Origin: Anisakis pegreffii
Taxonomy: Eukaryota; Nematoda; Chromadorea; Rhabditida; Anisakidae
DNA length: 64,000 nt
Direction of reading: 5' to 3'
Assembly (NCBI GenBank): GCA_035041965.1
Contig: JAPYMA010002578.1
Coordinates: 62,001-126,000 of the forward strand
In this document: positions 37,501 to 49,991 of the stretch, in pieces
How the letters are laid out: the number at the start of each line of letters is the position of its first letter
How positions within the stretch are numbered: position 1 is the stretch's first letter
The notes under the pieces: generated by a model
Seen by the model: only the letters and a program-made list of their open reading frames with translations
What the model was told of the DNA's origin: nothing
Databases searched by the model: none
Made by a program: the position numbers and the translations under genes

Positions 37501-38292
37501 ACGAGGTGTTCTAGGAACTCATGGTCGTCTTTGCAATGTTTCTTCACACGGCATTGATGGATGCGAACTGGTGTGTTTTGCATTCATAATGTGAAGTCAA
37601 CCGCACAGTGTTAAATGAATTTGATCGGCACGGATCAATCAGTGTTTGTAGAATTGGATGACTTGAGAACTTTGTTAGCATTCGAGAAATTTAGACGAGT
37701 TGTTCGTGGACTGCCAGCCACATCGTAGATGTCATATGTAGTTGAATGATAGTATGCTTAACAAGCGATATTAATAAAGCTTTATAAGTTTATCGAGCAA
37801 AACGCTATGCCGTCGTAACAAATTGCATTTATTTAATCAGCAAATCAAACTCATTACGAGTTTAGGCCTGTCTGTTATTACCAATATCACTAATATCACA
37901 TTCTTCCTTCCTTGGCATTCTTCTTTCCGCGCAGCTAACGATAATAGCGTTTGGAATCATCTATCTTCATGAAATCCGAACTTGAATTATTGATTTGGCA
38001 AGTACAGAGGTTTTGGGCTACTCTCCCATATGCCCATTTATTTCTAGGAAGAAGGACTCAGAAGGAGCCCGAAAATACATTCCGATTGATCGATTGAACA
38101 CTTGTCCAACGATCGTTCAGAGTAGATGACTAATTGCATGATGAACTAAATTAATTTCAGTTGTGTTGTTCGCGAGGTTACGAGACGCATAAACGTCGTG
38201 TAAAAGATCGATGTAATTGTAAATTTCATTACTGCTGTCGAGTGGATTGTGATATTTGTGAGAAAATTATTGTGGATTATATTTGTAATTGA
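31506..38292 (+). CDS. Wnt secreted signalling ligand (Wnt-4/cwn-1-like)
   Basis: Nine exons join in phase: 31506-31582, 34697-34781, 35304-35401, 35726-35854, 36263-36473, 36777-36871, 37109-37235, 37457-37570 and 38161-38292 (stop TGA), giving 355 residues, a normal Wnt length. The ATG starts a signal peptide ([19 protein letters not shown]). Family landmarks follow in order: [85 protein letters not shown]-like [28 protein letters not shown] with the Ser (about 216) that carries palmitoleate in Wnts, [46 protein letters not shown], and a Cys-rich end ([17 protein letters not shown]). Wnts act outside the cell through Frizzled/LRP or Ror/Ryk receptors. The C-terminal half looks closest to Wnt-4, the type of nematode cwn-1, but subfamily assignment needs a tree. 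Confidence 0.95.
31702..33361 (-). CDS. Possible antisense gene nested in Wnt intron 1
   Basis: Two minus-strand exons fit together in phase 0. The upstream one, 33361-33226, follows an AAATTTCAG acceptor and ends at a GTGAGTATG donor. The terminal one, 31980-31702, follows GAAGGCAG and ends with a TAA stop. Their frames have ordinary protein composition ([20 protein letters not shown], then [19 protein letters not shown] and [20 protein letters not shown]). I recognise no family. The 5' end is unknown: the upstream exon starts in mid-codon, so another exon would be needed, or the frame continues upstream to about 33410. Nested genes on the opposite strand of a large intron are common in nematodes. 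The composition evidence is moderate and chance open frames cannot be excluded. Confidence 0.35.
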
Positions 38293-38591
38293 CGATGCAC
38301 GGACGGACGGACGTCCACATGGATATGGTGACTATGACTCCATTTTGCATTTATTTCATAACAACAATTCCTTGGAAGGAACGATCGTTGCTGCTTTCGA
38401 TTGCAAATGAGTTTTTTTTGGAGAATTCAACAGACAGCAATCTCGCCGAATGTGCTGCACTCGCCAATGCTCTTAACAAATCAGTGATAAGAGCTGATAA
38501 CTTTCTGATGAGAGGAAAGTTGATCCGAGATTAGCAACTTTGGAGCAACAAACCAGTAGATTACTACTACTCACATTCATATATATGCTGC

Positions 38592-38597
38592 AATAAA
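38592..38597 (+). promoter_or_regulatory. Polyadenylation signal AATAAA, probable for Wnt
   Basis: A canonical AATAAA lies 300 bp after the Wnt stop codon, with a T-rich stretch further downstream. It is the first such signal I see after the last exon. Confidence 0.45.
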
Positions 38598-41500
38598 CTT
38601 TACTTACCGTGTTCGGTCGGCTCTCTGCAAGTGGAGAGAAGACGAAGAAGAAGAAATTTTCTGTTGTTGTTGAAGACGGTGAATCTTAACAACCGTGAAT
38701 ACAATTATTGCGTAATGATTGATGTACAGTTGCAACTAGCACATGTTCAATTTATTATTGTCACATGATTCTTTTTTTTAAATTGTGAATTGATAATCCC
38801 ACATCACTAGTCTTTGGTGCTATTTCACACATCATTTTTGATTCGTTAATTTCGATTCTTCTATTTTTATGCTTCATTTCAAAAGCCACCAATGATTCTA
38901 TTTTCATTTTTTGCATTTGTTATTCGTCAATTGATTCGTTGATTTTGTTCTTTTTTTTTTCAATTCTTAACCAATACTGTGAACAACAGTAGCGCGGGCA
39001 GAGAATATTTGATTGATTGCTCAGTGGCACGATGATTGCTCTGAAGTTTTTGGGGTGATGAATAACCTTTAGAAATCCGATCGATGCCTGAATGTAACTT
39101 GGCGCTTTCTTTCCAATCTTGGCATTTCGGATTCATTTAGTTCTAATCAAATGAGATTACAAATTCTATTTCCCAAACGTAAGCTCAAGTTTGCCCACTA
39201 ACATATGAATTTTTTTGCATCAGTCGATCCAGCTGGATCTCTTCATTCAGAAAAACATATATTTTGTCGAGCGATTTTGTTATCTTGAGCAGACATAGCC
39301 ATTTGCTGCATGTATGTCTCAATTCAATAGCGCAGTCGCGCTCATTCATAGAAATTGATCACTATAGAGCAATCAATACGTTCATATTAGCAACAGGCGG
39401 ATTGGGATCTTCGATTTTTCACATTTCCATTTCCAGTCCTGGGGAGCATTCTCTGAAGACTCCTATGCAAAACGTTGCTAGCGCTACACAGTCACAGTGA
39501 GTTTGTAGAGTAGAGAATATTCCACGTTGAAGAATAATTTTTGCGGCAATTTTCTCATTTGGTAATAGTTTCCATGCGAATATTATCATGCATCCATCAA
39601 TATTTGTGTTAATATTAATGATAATAATAATAATGAATGCTTGTAATCGTTCATGTACTTTTATCTTCATCTTCACTCAGCAATCTATGGTCTCATCCTT
39701 AATCGCTTCATTCATTTTCTATTTTTATCGTCTTTACTTTGTTTTTACTTATTGCGTCGTACGTCATCGATTATGTTTATCATCTCTTCACCACACAACC
39801 AATAAAAATTGTTTGTTTTGCTCAGAAATCGCTAAATACAGCTGCTAGCCATCACCTATTTCCCAGATAATATTTCCAATAAGCTCAGATAATATTTCCA
39901 TAGATCTAGCCTCTGTCAACAAGCAAACTTGCTGGTTGGTAATTGTACAGGAAATGTATACACAACCAAAAATGGAGAATAGATTGATGATTCTTTATTT
40001 TCGCTAAAAAAAGTTGAGATCAGATGGAGTTGAAAGTTGTCGGAAACAATCTGACAATGAGCAACGCGAATTACTAAGTGGAATAGCGGATAAATTGGAT
40101 GTTCGAGGAAATTGACTGCCGTTTATGAAATTTGATCGCTTCGTTTGTTTGATTGTCTGGAGGTATCAGTAGCAACTGATTGCCGCAATCGATGGCTGCA
40201 GTATTAATTGGAAATTGAAAATTCGTGGCAAAAATGCAGATGGATATCCGTCAAAATGATTGTTGACAACGATATCAATGAATATGTGAAGATGACTGAA
40301 AATCTGAAGAAATCAACGATGAAGTATTGTTCAATAAGCCAATAGAAACAATTTAAGAGAGTGTTTACAATCAAGGCAATTAAATGCAACAAGGCAATTA
40401 AAAAAGCTATTAAAGTGTGGGCAAATCAAGTGTATTCTATCGAAATTATTGGTGTGCAGTTTATTGTCGTCAGCATGATGGAATGTTGACCTTTTAATCT
40501 GCTCGTTTGCTTGAGCTGTGAATAAAGAGTGTGAACGTTGAGCAAGTGCAACAATGATCAATGATAACAACGACGGTCCTGCTAGCAGCAGTTACAGCAT
40601 TGTACTCATGACAATAATAATAAAAATTTTTAAAAAATCTAGCAGCTCCAAAGATCACCAAAAAATATTATATCTCACAAAACTGATACTGACAGTAATG
40701 GTAATAATGAGGTGATAATAATTCGAACGGAACCCATCACAACCATGTCACAAAGCCATTAAATGTGAAAATGTCTTCTTTAATACCTCGCATTCCGTTT
40801 GTGACTTTACTATCGAAATAGTCATCTTTTCGCATTCTGCTTTTGAAATCTCTTGAATTCATGTCATTACTATTGTTAAAATTATTCTCAATAGCGATGA
40901 AACAATAAAAGTAAAAGTACCGATTAATTTCCACAATGATCGTTCATAGCGTATTGTGATCGTTTAAATTTGCGTCGACAGTGAACATATCGTTTAGCAA
41001 TGCAATAAGAAATGATTTTCGAAATTGAGTGAATGAATTTCTACGGTTAAAAGGAGCGATTTCCATTGGTGTTCATGTCTTGTATGTTAAAAGATTCAAA
41101 AACTTCTGCACACTTCTACTTCTTTGCAAATCGACAAGGCTGCGTATATTAATGTTCAAAACTTTAACACAATGTTGAGGATTGATGAATACCCCCGTCA
41201 TTGTACCGTATAAAGCCTCCTGAATACTTCGGAACTTTTTAGTTAGTGAAAATTCTATCATATTCGCCATAAATTTCTCTCAGTTGATGCCCTCTGCTTT
41301 ACGCGTGTGATTTCATAGAGCAAATCAGTGAGCTTCTCAGCGAATTTCGTTGAAAGCGATGGAATTAAATGAAGTAGAATTCTTTTTGTTTTTGATTTTT
41401 AGGAAATTTACCAGAGTGAATCTGTTCACAATGAAAACAAGGAATGATGCTGAATGACATCAGAAAAACGATTGTGTGATTGAAATCTTAATGGAATTCT

Positions 41501-42667
41501 CTGATATAAAACAAAAATTATCACGTTTTCATGATCATTCGAATTCGAATTTCTTTGAATGATTGAGTGGATCAACAGCCAATCAACAGATCAATCGATA
41601 ACGTTGATTGCTTTCATGAAGTTCGCAAACGAATCGTCTCGAAACGAAATGGGCTCGTCATTGGTGCCATTCTTGCCCAGCTGATAAGAAGTCAACTGAT
41701 AACAGCTGATGAAATCAAACGATGATGCGATTATAAAACAAAAACTAATAATTTATTGCTCTCCTTCGATCACGGTGATGTATGCAAACATAAGATACAT
41801 TCAAACAATTTATTTATTGATATCAATAACGAACACATACATCTTACAGCACATAAGTGAATCAATTCCTAATCACTCATCAAAGTAACGAATCGTAATC
41901 ACTGAAGTATTTCAAGTATTCAGCAATCATAATATAATAATAATAAACATCAATTATGTATAATACGTGTATACCAGTATCGTAGAATAAACAATTATCA
42001 CATTTAAGTGAATACGACAGTATAACTGAATCCACTGTTCCATCTGTTTTGACAAAGTGATTTCAAGATGAACTGAACAAAAAAGGAATGAAAATAACAT
42101 GTTTAATGTGATTGTGTAAGAACAAGTACATATTATAACTGCATAAGTATGTGGAAATGTGGGCAATCAGCATGGAAGACATAGTACCATTCAAGAACTA
42201 TGTGAAATTGAACAGCACAATAAGAATTCCTAATATACGAATGTAAATTCGATAAAAAATAGAGAAAAAACACGGTTGAGATCGATTCAAGTATCATAAT
42301 ATAGCAGATTTACGATAGCGGAATTAATTGAAATCATATTTATAATAGGAGCAAAATATAATGAAGAGAATGATACAACAGGTATAATAAAACTCGGTGG
42401 CAGGCTCGTAAACTCGTGAAGACAGACTTTATCCGTGTGAAAGGATAGAATAACTTCTATGTTGAAGTCGTATGTTCCCTCTGATGCAGAGTATGATATT
42501 TTTTTCGTAGTCATTGGGTGCGATTCACTCCAAATCAAGTGAATTTCGTAGAAATTCCCAACGAAGCGTACCTACTAAGATTATCATGACTCTCCACTGA
42601 TCATGTGCTTGATTTCTTGTTTCTTCAGAGTCTCAGAGAAATCTCCCGCAATTTTTTTTTCATTTAG
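38598..42667. other. Mostly non-coding; may hold 5' exons of the Cys-rich gene
   Basis: Besides the repeat at 39186-39415 I see only one exon-like stretch, 39439-39494 (+), between a CATTTCCAG acceptor and a GTGAGTTT donor, reading GEHSLKTPMQNVASATQS. Its ending phase does not match the exon at 42668. Long frames at 39588-39848, 40204-40392 and 41954-42166 are AT-rich and hydrophobic by composition and look like chance. Confidence 0.4.
39186..39415 (-). repeat. Dispersed ~200-bp monomer repeat, one to 1.2 monomers
   Basis: Reverse orientation of the array unit. It contains AACATATGAATTTTTTTGCATC, the palindromic GATCCAGCTGGATC (39224-39237), the ATATATTTTGTCGAGCGATTTTG segment and ends with CAATACGTTCATATTAGCAAC. 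Confidence 0.85.
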
Positions 42668-42912
42668 GTTATGAAACTGATCACAGATTACATAATGATC
42701 AATGTTGCAGTCGATCCAGAGCGTGCTCTCTAGGAAGACTCTCAATTCCAGTCCTTGATCCCGGCAGGATGGAAGGATTCAACTATTATTGTTCTCCCTG
42801 TCCTCGCGGAAGGATCTGTCATGCCAGCCTCAATCAGGAGTTAATCATTTGCAAATGCTCAATCACTCAAAAGAACCAGGACGTTCCTCGTCTATGGACA
42901 ATTCATCGCTGA
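42668..42912 (+). CDS. Terminal exon of a cysteine-rich secreted-type protein
   Basis: The exon follows a strong pyrimidine-rich acceptor (TTTTTTTTTCATTTAG) and is open to a TGA at 42910-42912. It begins in phase 1 (two bases complete a split codon), giving 80 residues. The Cys pattern is CC-x5-C, then GFNYYCSPCPRGRIC, then IICKC. This order (CC, then C-x-x-C and G-x-x-C, then a closing C-x-C) recalls colipase-fold domains such as the prokineticin/AVIT group, but one expected Cys in the middle (after the GRL segment) is missing, so this is only a suggestion. Upstream exons, including any signal peptide, are not identified. The last 50 bp overlap the 3' end of the PRR5-like gene on the opposite strand. 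The 3' part after about 42865 may therefore read through antisense of that gene. Confidence 0.4.
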
Positions 42913-45900
42913 AATGGACGAAACGTCTGCTAGGCATGGTGATCGAGCGTTTCTTCGTGAAGAGACGTTCACGTAGTGCGTTTGTGTTCATGGAATGCGG
43001 TACGGACAAACGTGCCTTCGCGATTTTCTTTAACTGAAAAGATTTGCTCAAATTTTAGAAGATATCTTCAACATGTTTAAAGAGGAAATATTTGATGCAA
43101 TCTCCCAGTTTTCAATATCTCATGGAAATTTTGAAAACCAATCGCAGGCAAAATGACATGCGCATGATTCTGCAGTGTATAATGAATATCAAGTGATCAC
43201 CACATGGATTATATATGTCAAGAGTTTTTGAGGAGGGTAAACTGTCGTATTGTTCGTTATTCAAGTTGTTGTCAGATTCTTTTAAACAAACTCAAAATTA
43301 TGCTTCCAACTCCCTCGATTAAAAGTTTACCTTGACCATATCGTTACGCTCTTCAGATTCCCTCCTTTGCTTTTCGAGAATACGATCTGCTATATCGTTG
43401 AAGCGTTTATGCTCAGGGGATGTGTCTGAGGTGGCGAATGACACCAAGCAAATCATTGACTGTAGCATAGGTATTGGAAATTGAACATTTTCGAGCAATC
43501 GTGTCAGAACTCGATCTCGGAATGTCTTCAGAATTTCCAGTCGAACGTCAAACGAAGAATCGAATGACTGAAATCGGAATCAACATTTTGACCAAAGATC
43601 AGAAAAACTTTCGATTTGCTCGAAGAAGACTGATCAAAACATGGATATCAATGAGTAAACAGTTTATCTTGAGTTTATACAATATCGAACTGTTTAAGGA
43701 CTGATTAGTAGCTGATCCTATCTGGTGGAATAACATTTGAAGATATCATTTATCTACACCCATCCAGAAAAAGTAGCGTTTGTTAGAGTTATGAATTCAC
43801 TGAAAATAACTTAACGAGACTTATGCATGTTCGATTTTCGATGAGAGATGAAGCTCTAGTTTTCAGTAATTGTATTTCCAATCAAGCACTGCTTTCGCAC
43901 TAGATATCTTACATCAATCAGTATCTTATCGTATCATATTACTTGCTCTTGTCTTGTTAGCTGCGCAATTTAGCGATCGTTGAATCTGAATGAAATAAAA
44001 TTTCACAATTAGATTGAGAATGCAATATACCTGCAATGGATATAACATGGCTTGTAAAGTTGGTATGATCTGAGTATGCGTTTTATGCCAAAGGTCCGAC
44101 AGAGCCGTAACATTGTGTTCATCTAAAATAGTGTCCAGATCCGAGGTGGCACATTCGAACGCTTTACAAGCGTTGTTCTCCATTGCAGCCGGGATAGCAC
44201 TCTGAAAGTGGTATCTCTGGTTAAGATTTGCCTTTTGCTTGATATCGTTTCTTGTTGATGATTAGGGTGTGTTTGTTTTTGGAATAAGACTTCCACCCTC
44301 CAAGGAATCCGGATTGATAATAAAGTCGACTTCACAACATCAGAAACTTGCCATCCAATAAGCCATTGGTGCACTCAGTGCTATTGGATCATCCTTTTGG
44401 GATGTTGACATGAGTGCTGAAACTAAATACCCCTCCAAAGTTTTCAAAAAGCTCGCTCTTCAAACATTCCGCAATTGACATCAAACACTAGCAAGACAAT
44501 TGGTTCCTTTTCTGATTGTTTGCGACTGCTTCTCTTTTTTTACGAAAAAAAACCATCGCATTTTGCTGATTCGGTGTCAACGAAAGACATTCCGCTCAGT
44601 TTCCACTCTTGATAAGATACCGATCAGAAAGAAAAATTAATGTTTGTGATTCACAGTGTATTATGCAAAAAAACTTTTGCTTATCGTTCTGCACAAATCA
44701 CACCATATCAACGCCATTCCTTAAATGGCTTTTTATAATCGTCATTCATACGCAAACCGGAAAAAAAACATAGCAACATAAGGACTGGAATGTGCGCTGC
44801 TCCCCGCAATCAAAAGACTGTGCTGAGCATGACCTTTTACAGTAGATTACAAGCTGCTGTCGACTTAAAAAACAGCATAAGTATGATGATCATGTTGACA
44901 AATTTCTACATCGTATGCAAGTTCTTATGGAAGACGTCACTATCAAGAGTATTAAAACATAAACAATTTAATCCGAAGATGAATTCAAGTGATGTGAGTT
45001 CCACATACAGATCGGCTTATGGAAAAAAACTGCAACGCTTGATTTCATCTGATATCACGAGACGCAAGACCAGAAAGTCACGAGACCAAGAGCAAAATTT
45101 TTTTCTGATAAGCATCTGCGGTGTTCACATTAGTTTCAGGCTTGTGAATGTGATCAACTCTAACAGATCATGAACAACAGAATGCAATTTAAGGCGCCAT
45201 TTCGCTGCTGTGATATATTTATCAGTTGTCAAGGACATGACTCTTTTTTGCGATATCTTCATCTTGCTGATTTTTCTCATAGCACTATGAGCAACTTCAA
45301 TCGAATCCATTGTTTCAGTACTATCAGAAGCATGAAGAAACAAATTTGCCCAGCAAAAAAACGATAACATGCATGTAATTGGTCATAAAATGTTGCACAT
45401 CAATGATCAAGACACTTCTAAGTGTTCAAGTGAATCCTTGGCAAAAACACTTCACTGATCAAGAATCAGTGCTGTCAGATGGGAAAGTGGTTGACTGGAG
45501 AGAATACTCCTAGGACGATGATTAGATATGCCAGAAGGAAGAGATGGAATTTCGCACGGAAGTCGGATAATTAATGTGGGATCCATCTCATACCAATTAT
45601 CACGATTATCGTGAAGGGTGAATGAAATCAAAGACAAGCAGTAGCTCTTTTTAGGGATTATGTTATAAGTTGAATATCAGTGATGAGAACTTATAAACTT
45701 AATTAAATTTCGCGTAACTGTAGAATTTATAGTAGCTGTCAGCATTTGACTGCTGCTATCATTGCTTGCTGCTTCTTCAAGTAATTGTTGCTGTCAAATA
45801 ATAAGGAACATGATGAACGAATGCAATATAAAACAGTTAACGTTTAACGTTAAAAAAAAAAGATACACTTCGAAAAAATTCCAAAGAACTGGTACACTAG

Positions 45901-48900
45901 TGCTAACCTGAGTTATAAATTGAATAAGGGCAGTCCTTTTAGCGGCCTGCATTTTTGCTATGGTCATTGCTAGCGAATGCCTGGCCGTATCGTCGAACTC
46001 AGCACCTTGCAGAGCAGTGATCAGTTGAAGTTGACAACTGAAATTTGATCATTTCATAGGTCATTATCACTCCGATCCAGTATCGGTTAGCCTCAATAGT
46101 AAGCTTGAACTGAGCCGCCGAAGAATTTCTTATGATTTCGATAGGATCTCTACTCATTGCGATTGCCATAAGCAGAAAAGAATCAATCATTTGCACACAC
46201 CAAAGTGGATCGTTGAAAGTGTCCGCTGGCGATTTCGGTGGTGGCGATTCGGAGTGCGATGAAAATCTTCTCAGATGCTTGAGCGGTGAAAAAGCTGAAA
46301 ACTTCCTGTTGATTGTGAGAAATTACACTGGTTAAAGGGCGATCGCTTGATAAACAAATTTATATAAAACCTTGCAAACCTTAATAATTTCAACATTTCA
46401 AAATTCGATCGAAACTTGCAGTGGACTCATGAGATAATAAGATTCATGAGAAAAGAGATCAATGAAAGCTGAGAAAGAGATCATGAGAAAAGAGATCAAT
46501 GAAGCTAACTCACTCATTGTTGTGGGATGACCGGTGACGAACATTCTCTTCTTGTGAATAAAGTGTTGGACTTCCAGCTAAGTTGACAGCTTGACTTTAA
46601 ATGTAATACTATCAACGACTGCTTCGACAGTTTATCAATGCTGTTTCATTCGATATGCGATGAGCATTTATATATGCGTTGCTGCATTTGAGCGTGTTAT
46701 AGGTAAGAGAAATTTTGTGACGATTTATATTGTGTTTAGAGAATGATTGCGATTTCTTATCAGTTGATTATGATGATTCTATTGCTGTCTAATTTCTCTG
46801 GTGCCATTTCCAACACATCCTATCGTATCGTTATCAGTTTATCAATTCATTCGGTTGTTCAGTGTTTGTGACTAGAATGCAAACACAACAACGATGAGAT
46901 GAGTTCTATGATATCGTCGTCATTCTATTGGGCGATTATTCGTCGTGCATTCATATATCCCGGTATGCGTTCAAATGCGACTCATCTAGTAGAATACAAA
47001 TACCTTAGCAAATACAACATCAAAACATCAAATCTTATGATAGTCATGCTTAGGCTTCGATAACTCCCTAATGTTGTATTCTGGTGTCGGTTCAAATATA
47101 AGCGATATTTCAAAGTTGCATTTGAAATTCAGGGCTTCTTGTTGAAGCCTTGAACTTCAAATGTTCAAGACCTCATACAATTCAAAATAGTATTTGTTGA
47201 GCAATATAATACATACGAATATGCAATGGATGATTTTGAAAAAAAATCAGCGATCACAGCGCACAATTTCAGCATAAAACATAATATCAAATAATGTAAA
47301 ATTTGATGAGTTTTTTTGTGATTTGTTCAGAACGATTCAAACACCATTTGAGAATGCTATCGAAAATCTTTGCAAATTACGCCTTAAATGACGGTTTATT
47401 ATTTAAGGCGTAATCCTTAATGTTTGGTTCGTTAGTGAAGTGAAATCGCAAGTAAACAACATTACAAATAAACCATTTTTTGCATCGGAAGCTCAACGTG
47501 ATTCGAAAATTCTGCTGACAAATGTTATCAGTGATCTGTGATTCGACAACGGAGAAGAGGTGACGAAAAAATTTTGATTGCAATTTATGATCAGATTTAT
47601 TCCTACTACCTCACGAGCAACAATCCTTAATCATTAATCTTTACCCCTTAAAGCAGCAATTCTTAATATCTCTTGAAAGTCACCAGTCGCCTTTTCGGCT
47701 GAAAAAGCGACTCAGACCGATGGATCAACCGTAACGTTTCAGCAAACAAAAACTTTAACTGATCAAGCAAAGCAACCTTCGAAGAGACAATGATGCTTAG
47801 GGGAGAGCAGTTCAAAATTTGCAATTTTTATCCACATATTGTAATTTACAATATCTATAAACTATATTGCAAGGAATCACGAACTGATAGTGAGAAAGCA
47901 GAAATCCAACAGAATCGCGACTGATAAATAATTATTTGCAGAAATCGACGTTGATAAAATAGGCGAAAGAACCTCTCGAAATGTAACGGTAGGTTGTAAG
48001 AACATGTGGAACGTGTTCATCAATGAACTCATTCCTCGTTCACTCAATACGCCCTTATATACCTCATCTTATGCTCAAAAAACAGCAGAATAACAAACTA
48101 ATCAGGCCCAAATTCTATAAACAACATGAAGAACACTAAAAAAAACTCTGCTCTTGACTCATCAACAAACGCCAGCTCAATATCAGATCAAGTCCGCTAT
48201 CGTAAACATCAGTCGTCAAGGAAGAGCGCGACAAACGCAATAATACTCTCGGATAATGTGAACACTAGGAATCGCCCACAACAAACAAATGCTGCTGCTG
48301 AATCGTTTAAAAATGTCAGTGAGTGGAATGAAATCTAAAAATAACCAAAATAATCAATTCGAATACAAGAACAACACTGAAACGTAAACGTAAAATACGC
48401 TCGAAAATATCTATTTTTTCGGCAATGTTTGGCAATGCATTCAGTCACATTTGATAATATTCGGCTGAATGAGCCAGCCAGCAGCCTTAACATGCGCATA
48501 TGAAACACAATGAATGAGTCGAGCAACTCAGCTTCATGGTCAAACAAACAAGCCGACTGAATACAGAAACAAGAAAACAAACATGATAAATCAAGTAATG
48601 TTGCTTAAGGCCAATAATAAAGCAGAAAGGATGCTGCACATACACACACATGTGACAACATATAAATGGTAACGAACAATGAAATGTTGGTTTTATGGTG
48701 ATATTGTTTGATATTTGCGTTCGAGAGTACATGTGAGAGCGTGTTACCGAGACTCAATGAAATCGTTGTGTAAGATGCACGAATACAGAGTATCTCCTAT
48801 GGGCTGGCTGGCTCATTTGAATTTTCTCGTTGAATTGCTGATGAGAACAATCGAAAATGAACTAACTGCATGGGCTGAGCAAATATGGAAGCAAATATTG

Positions 48901-49847
48901 GAGAATTGGAACAGTGAAACATTGCGTATGTTTCCGCTAGCTACGAGATTACTTATAGGGGCACTGAACAACCCATTGCTCTAGATGTGATAGCATTACT
49001 ATCAGCAATCACGTCGAAAGTTAAAAGTCTTGATTCGATGGTACTATCAAGAGTTTTATACGACGGTTTTGATCAAACATGTGCTAGGTTTTGATGAACT
49101 TGATGAAAGACTTTCAGAAGGTATTCATTAAGTTCAATAATATTTGCGCTATTGGGATGGAGTTCAATGGAAAATCGTTGAACAGTGACTCATAAAAGCA
49201 CTTCTAAGTGGATAACATGACGAACTTTGAGAAAGGTCAATATATTGAGAAGTTCACTGGAGATGATTGATCATGGGTGCGAAGAGACTTTCGAACTGAA
49301 AATACGGGTTGATCTTAGAGAAGTCAAAATAAGTTTCTAGTTTCTATTCATAAGTCCACTAAAGGAAATGTGATGTCTCATCGTAGTGAAACGAATGAGT
49401 CAGGTAAACAACTCATTTGTGAACTCTTATTCATAACTGTTCTATGCTTCATAGATTTACAGGAAGTGACTGATACGATAACATCAAGGAGTAGAATCGT
49501 GACGCGATTAGTATGATAATATCGAAGTATCACGTTCGTTATCGTCTTATCTCAGCACTTGGCCAGATTGGAGCTCGTAATTCCACTTTCAACGATCAAT
49601 CACTGATTAAACACAAATCCAACAAACTGAATTGAATGAGCCTACAATTAATATGAACTCATGGTGGGATTTCTATTGCTACAATAGTTCTGTGCAGAAT
49701 TCCCTGGCAACCTCAAAGATTGTAAAGAATTCCAAAAGCTCCGAATGCCTCACCGGCTTCCTAAAGGCACCATGGAATCCATGAAATACCTTCAAAGTGT
49801 CGGCCTCTATCGAAGAGGTATGGATTCATCCGCAGGTCCGATAGCAT
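42863..49847 (-). CDS. PRR5/Protor-like TORC2 subunit (HbrB-like domain)
   Basis: Six minus-strand exons join in phase: 49847-49790 (ATG), 46294-46201, 46037-45908, 44201-44031, 43567-43331 and 43033-42863 (stop TGA), giving about 286 residues. The central part matches the HbrB-like family of PRR5/Protor. A helical stretch (ALQGAEFDDTARHSLAMT) leads into DLWHKTHTQIIPTLQAMLYP, equivalent to the human LPTLQAIFYPVQ block. Then come DVRLEILKTFRDRVLTRLL and FPIPMLQSMICLVSFATSD, equivalent to VRQLALLHFRNTI and PPAIVQMLLVLQG. The N-terminus has a Ser/Pro segment (FSSHSESPPPKSPADTF) and the C-terminus another basic Ser-rich part, both plausible phosphorylation regions. Protor binds Rictor in TOR complex 2. 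The first exon is the least certain part: its frame stays open upstream to at least an ATG near 49991, so the N-terminus could be longer. Confidence 0.75.
46295..49789. other. Intron 1 of the PRR5-like gene, nothing recognised
   Basis: This 3.5-kb intron shows no supported nested gene. Frames at 48126-48338 and 48715-48984 (+) are open but lack splice sites or motifs. A short imperfect tandem stretch (AGAAAAGAGATCAATGAA, twice) lies at about 46447-46505. Confidence 0.45.
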
Positions 49848-49991
49848 ATGTTCCAAAGCTTCAGACAAATAAATCCTGTTCAATTCGTTGCAGTCGCAGG
49901 AAATTGGAAATTCTGCCAATTGAAAGCTATCGTCACCAACGAGCTGCACTTGTTTCTTGATGAGGTTTTGCAAAAGCCAAATACTTTTGAG

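Noticed and set aside
42789..43037. 82-codon plus-strand ORF
   Set aside because: Most of it is antisense to the terminal exon of the PRR5-like gene, which joins in phase with four other exons.
44790..45173. 127-codon plus-strand ORF in a PRR5-like intron
   Set aside because: No splice sites, signal peptide or motif. A frame of this length can arise by chance in 64 kb.
49745..49960. Plus-strand ORF with coding-like composition
   Set aside because: Overlaps the first exon of the PRR5-like gene on the minus strand, whose donor phase matches the next exon. All three plus frames are partly open here, so openness is not informative. The call remains somewhat uncertain.
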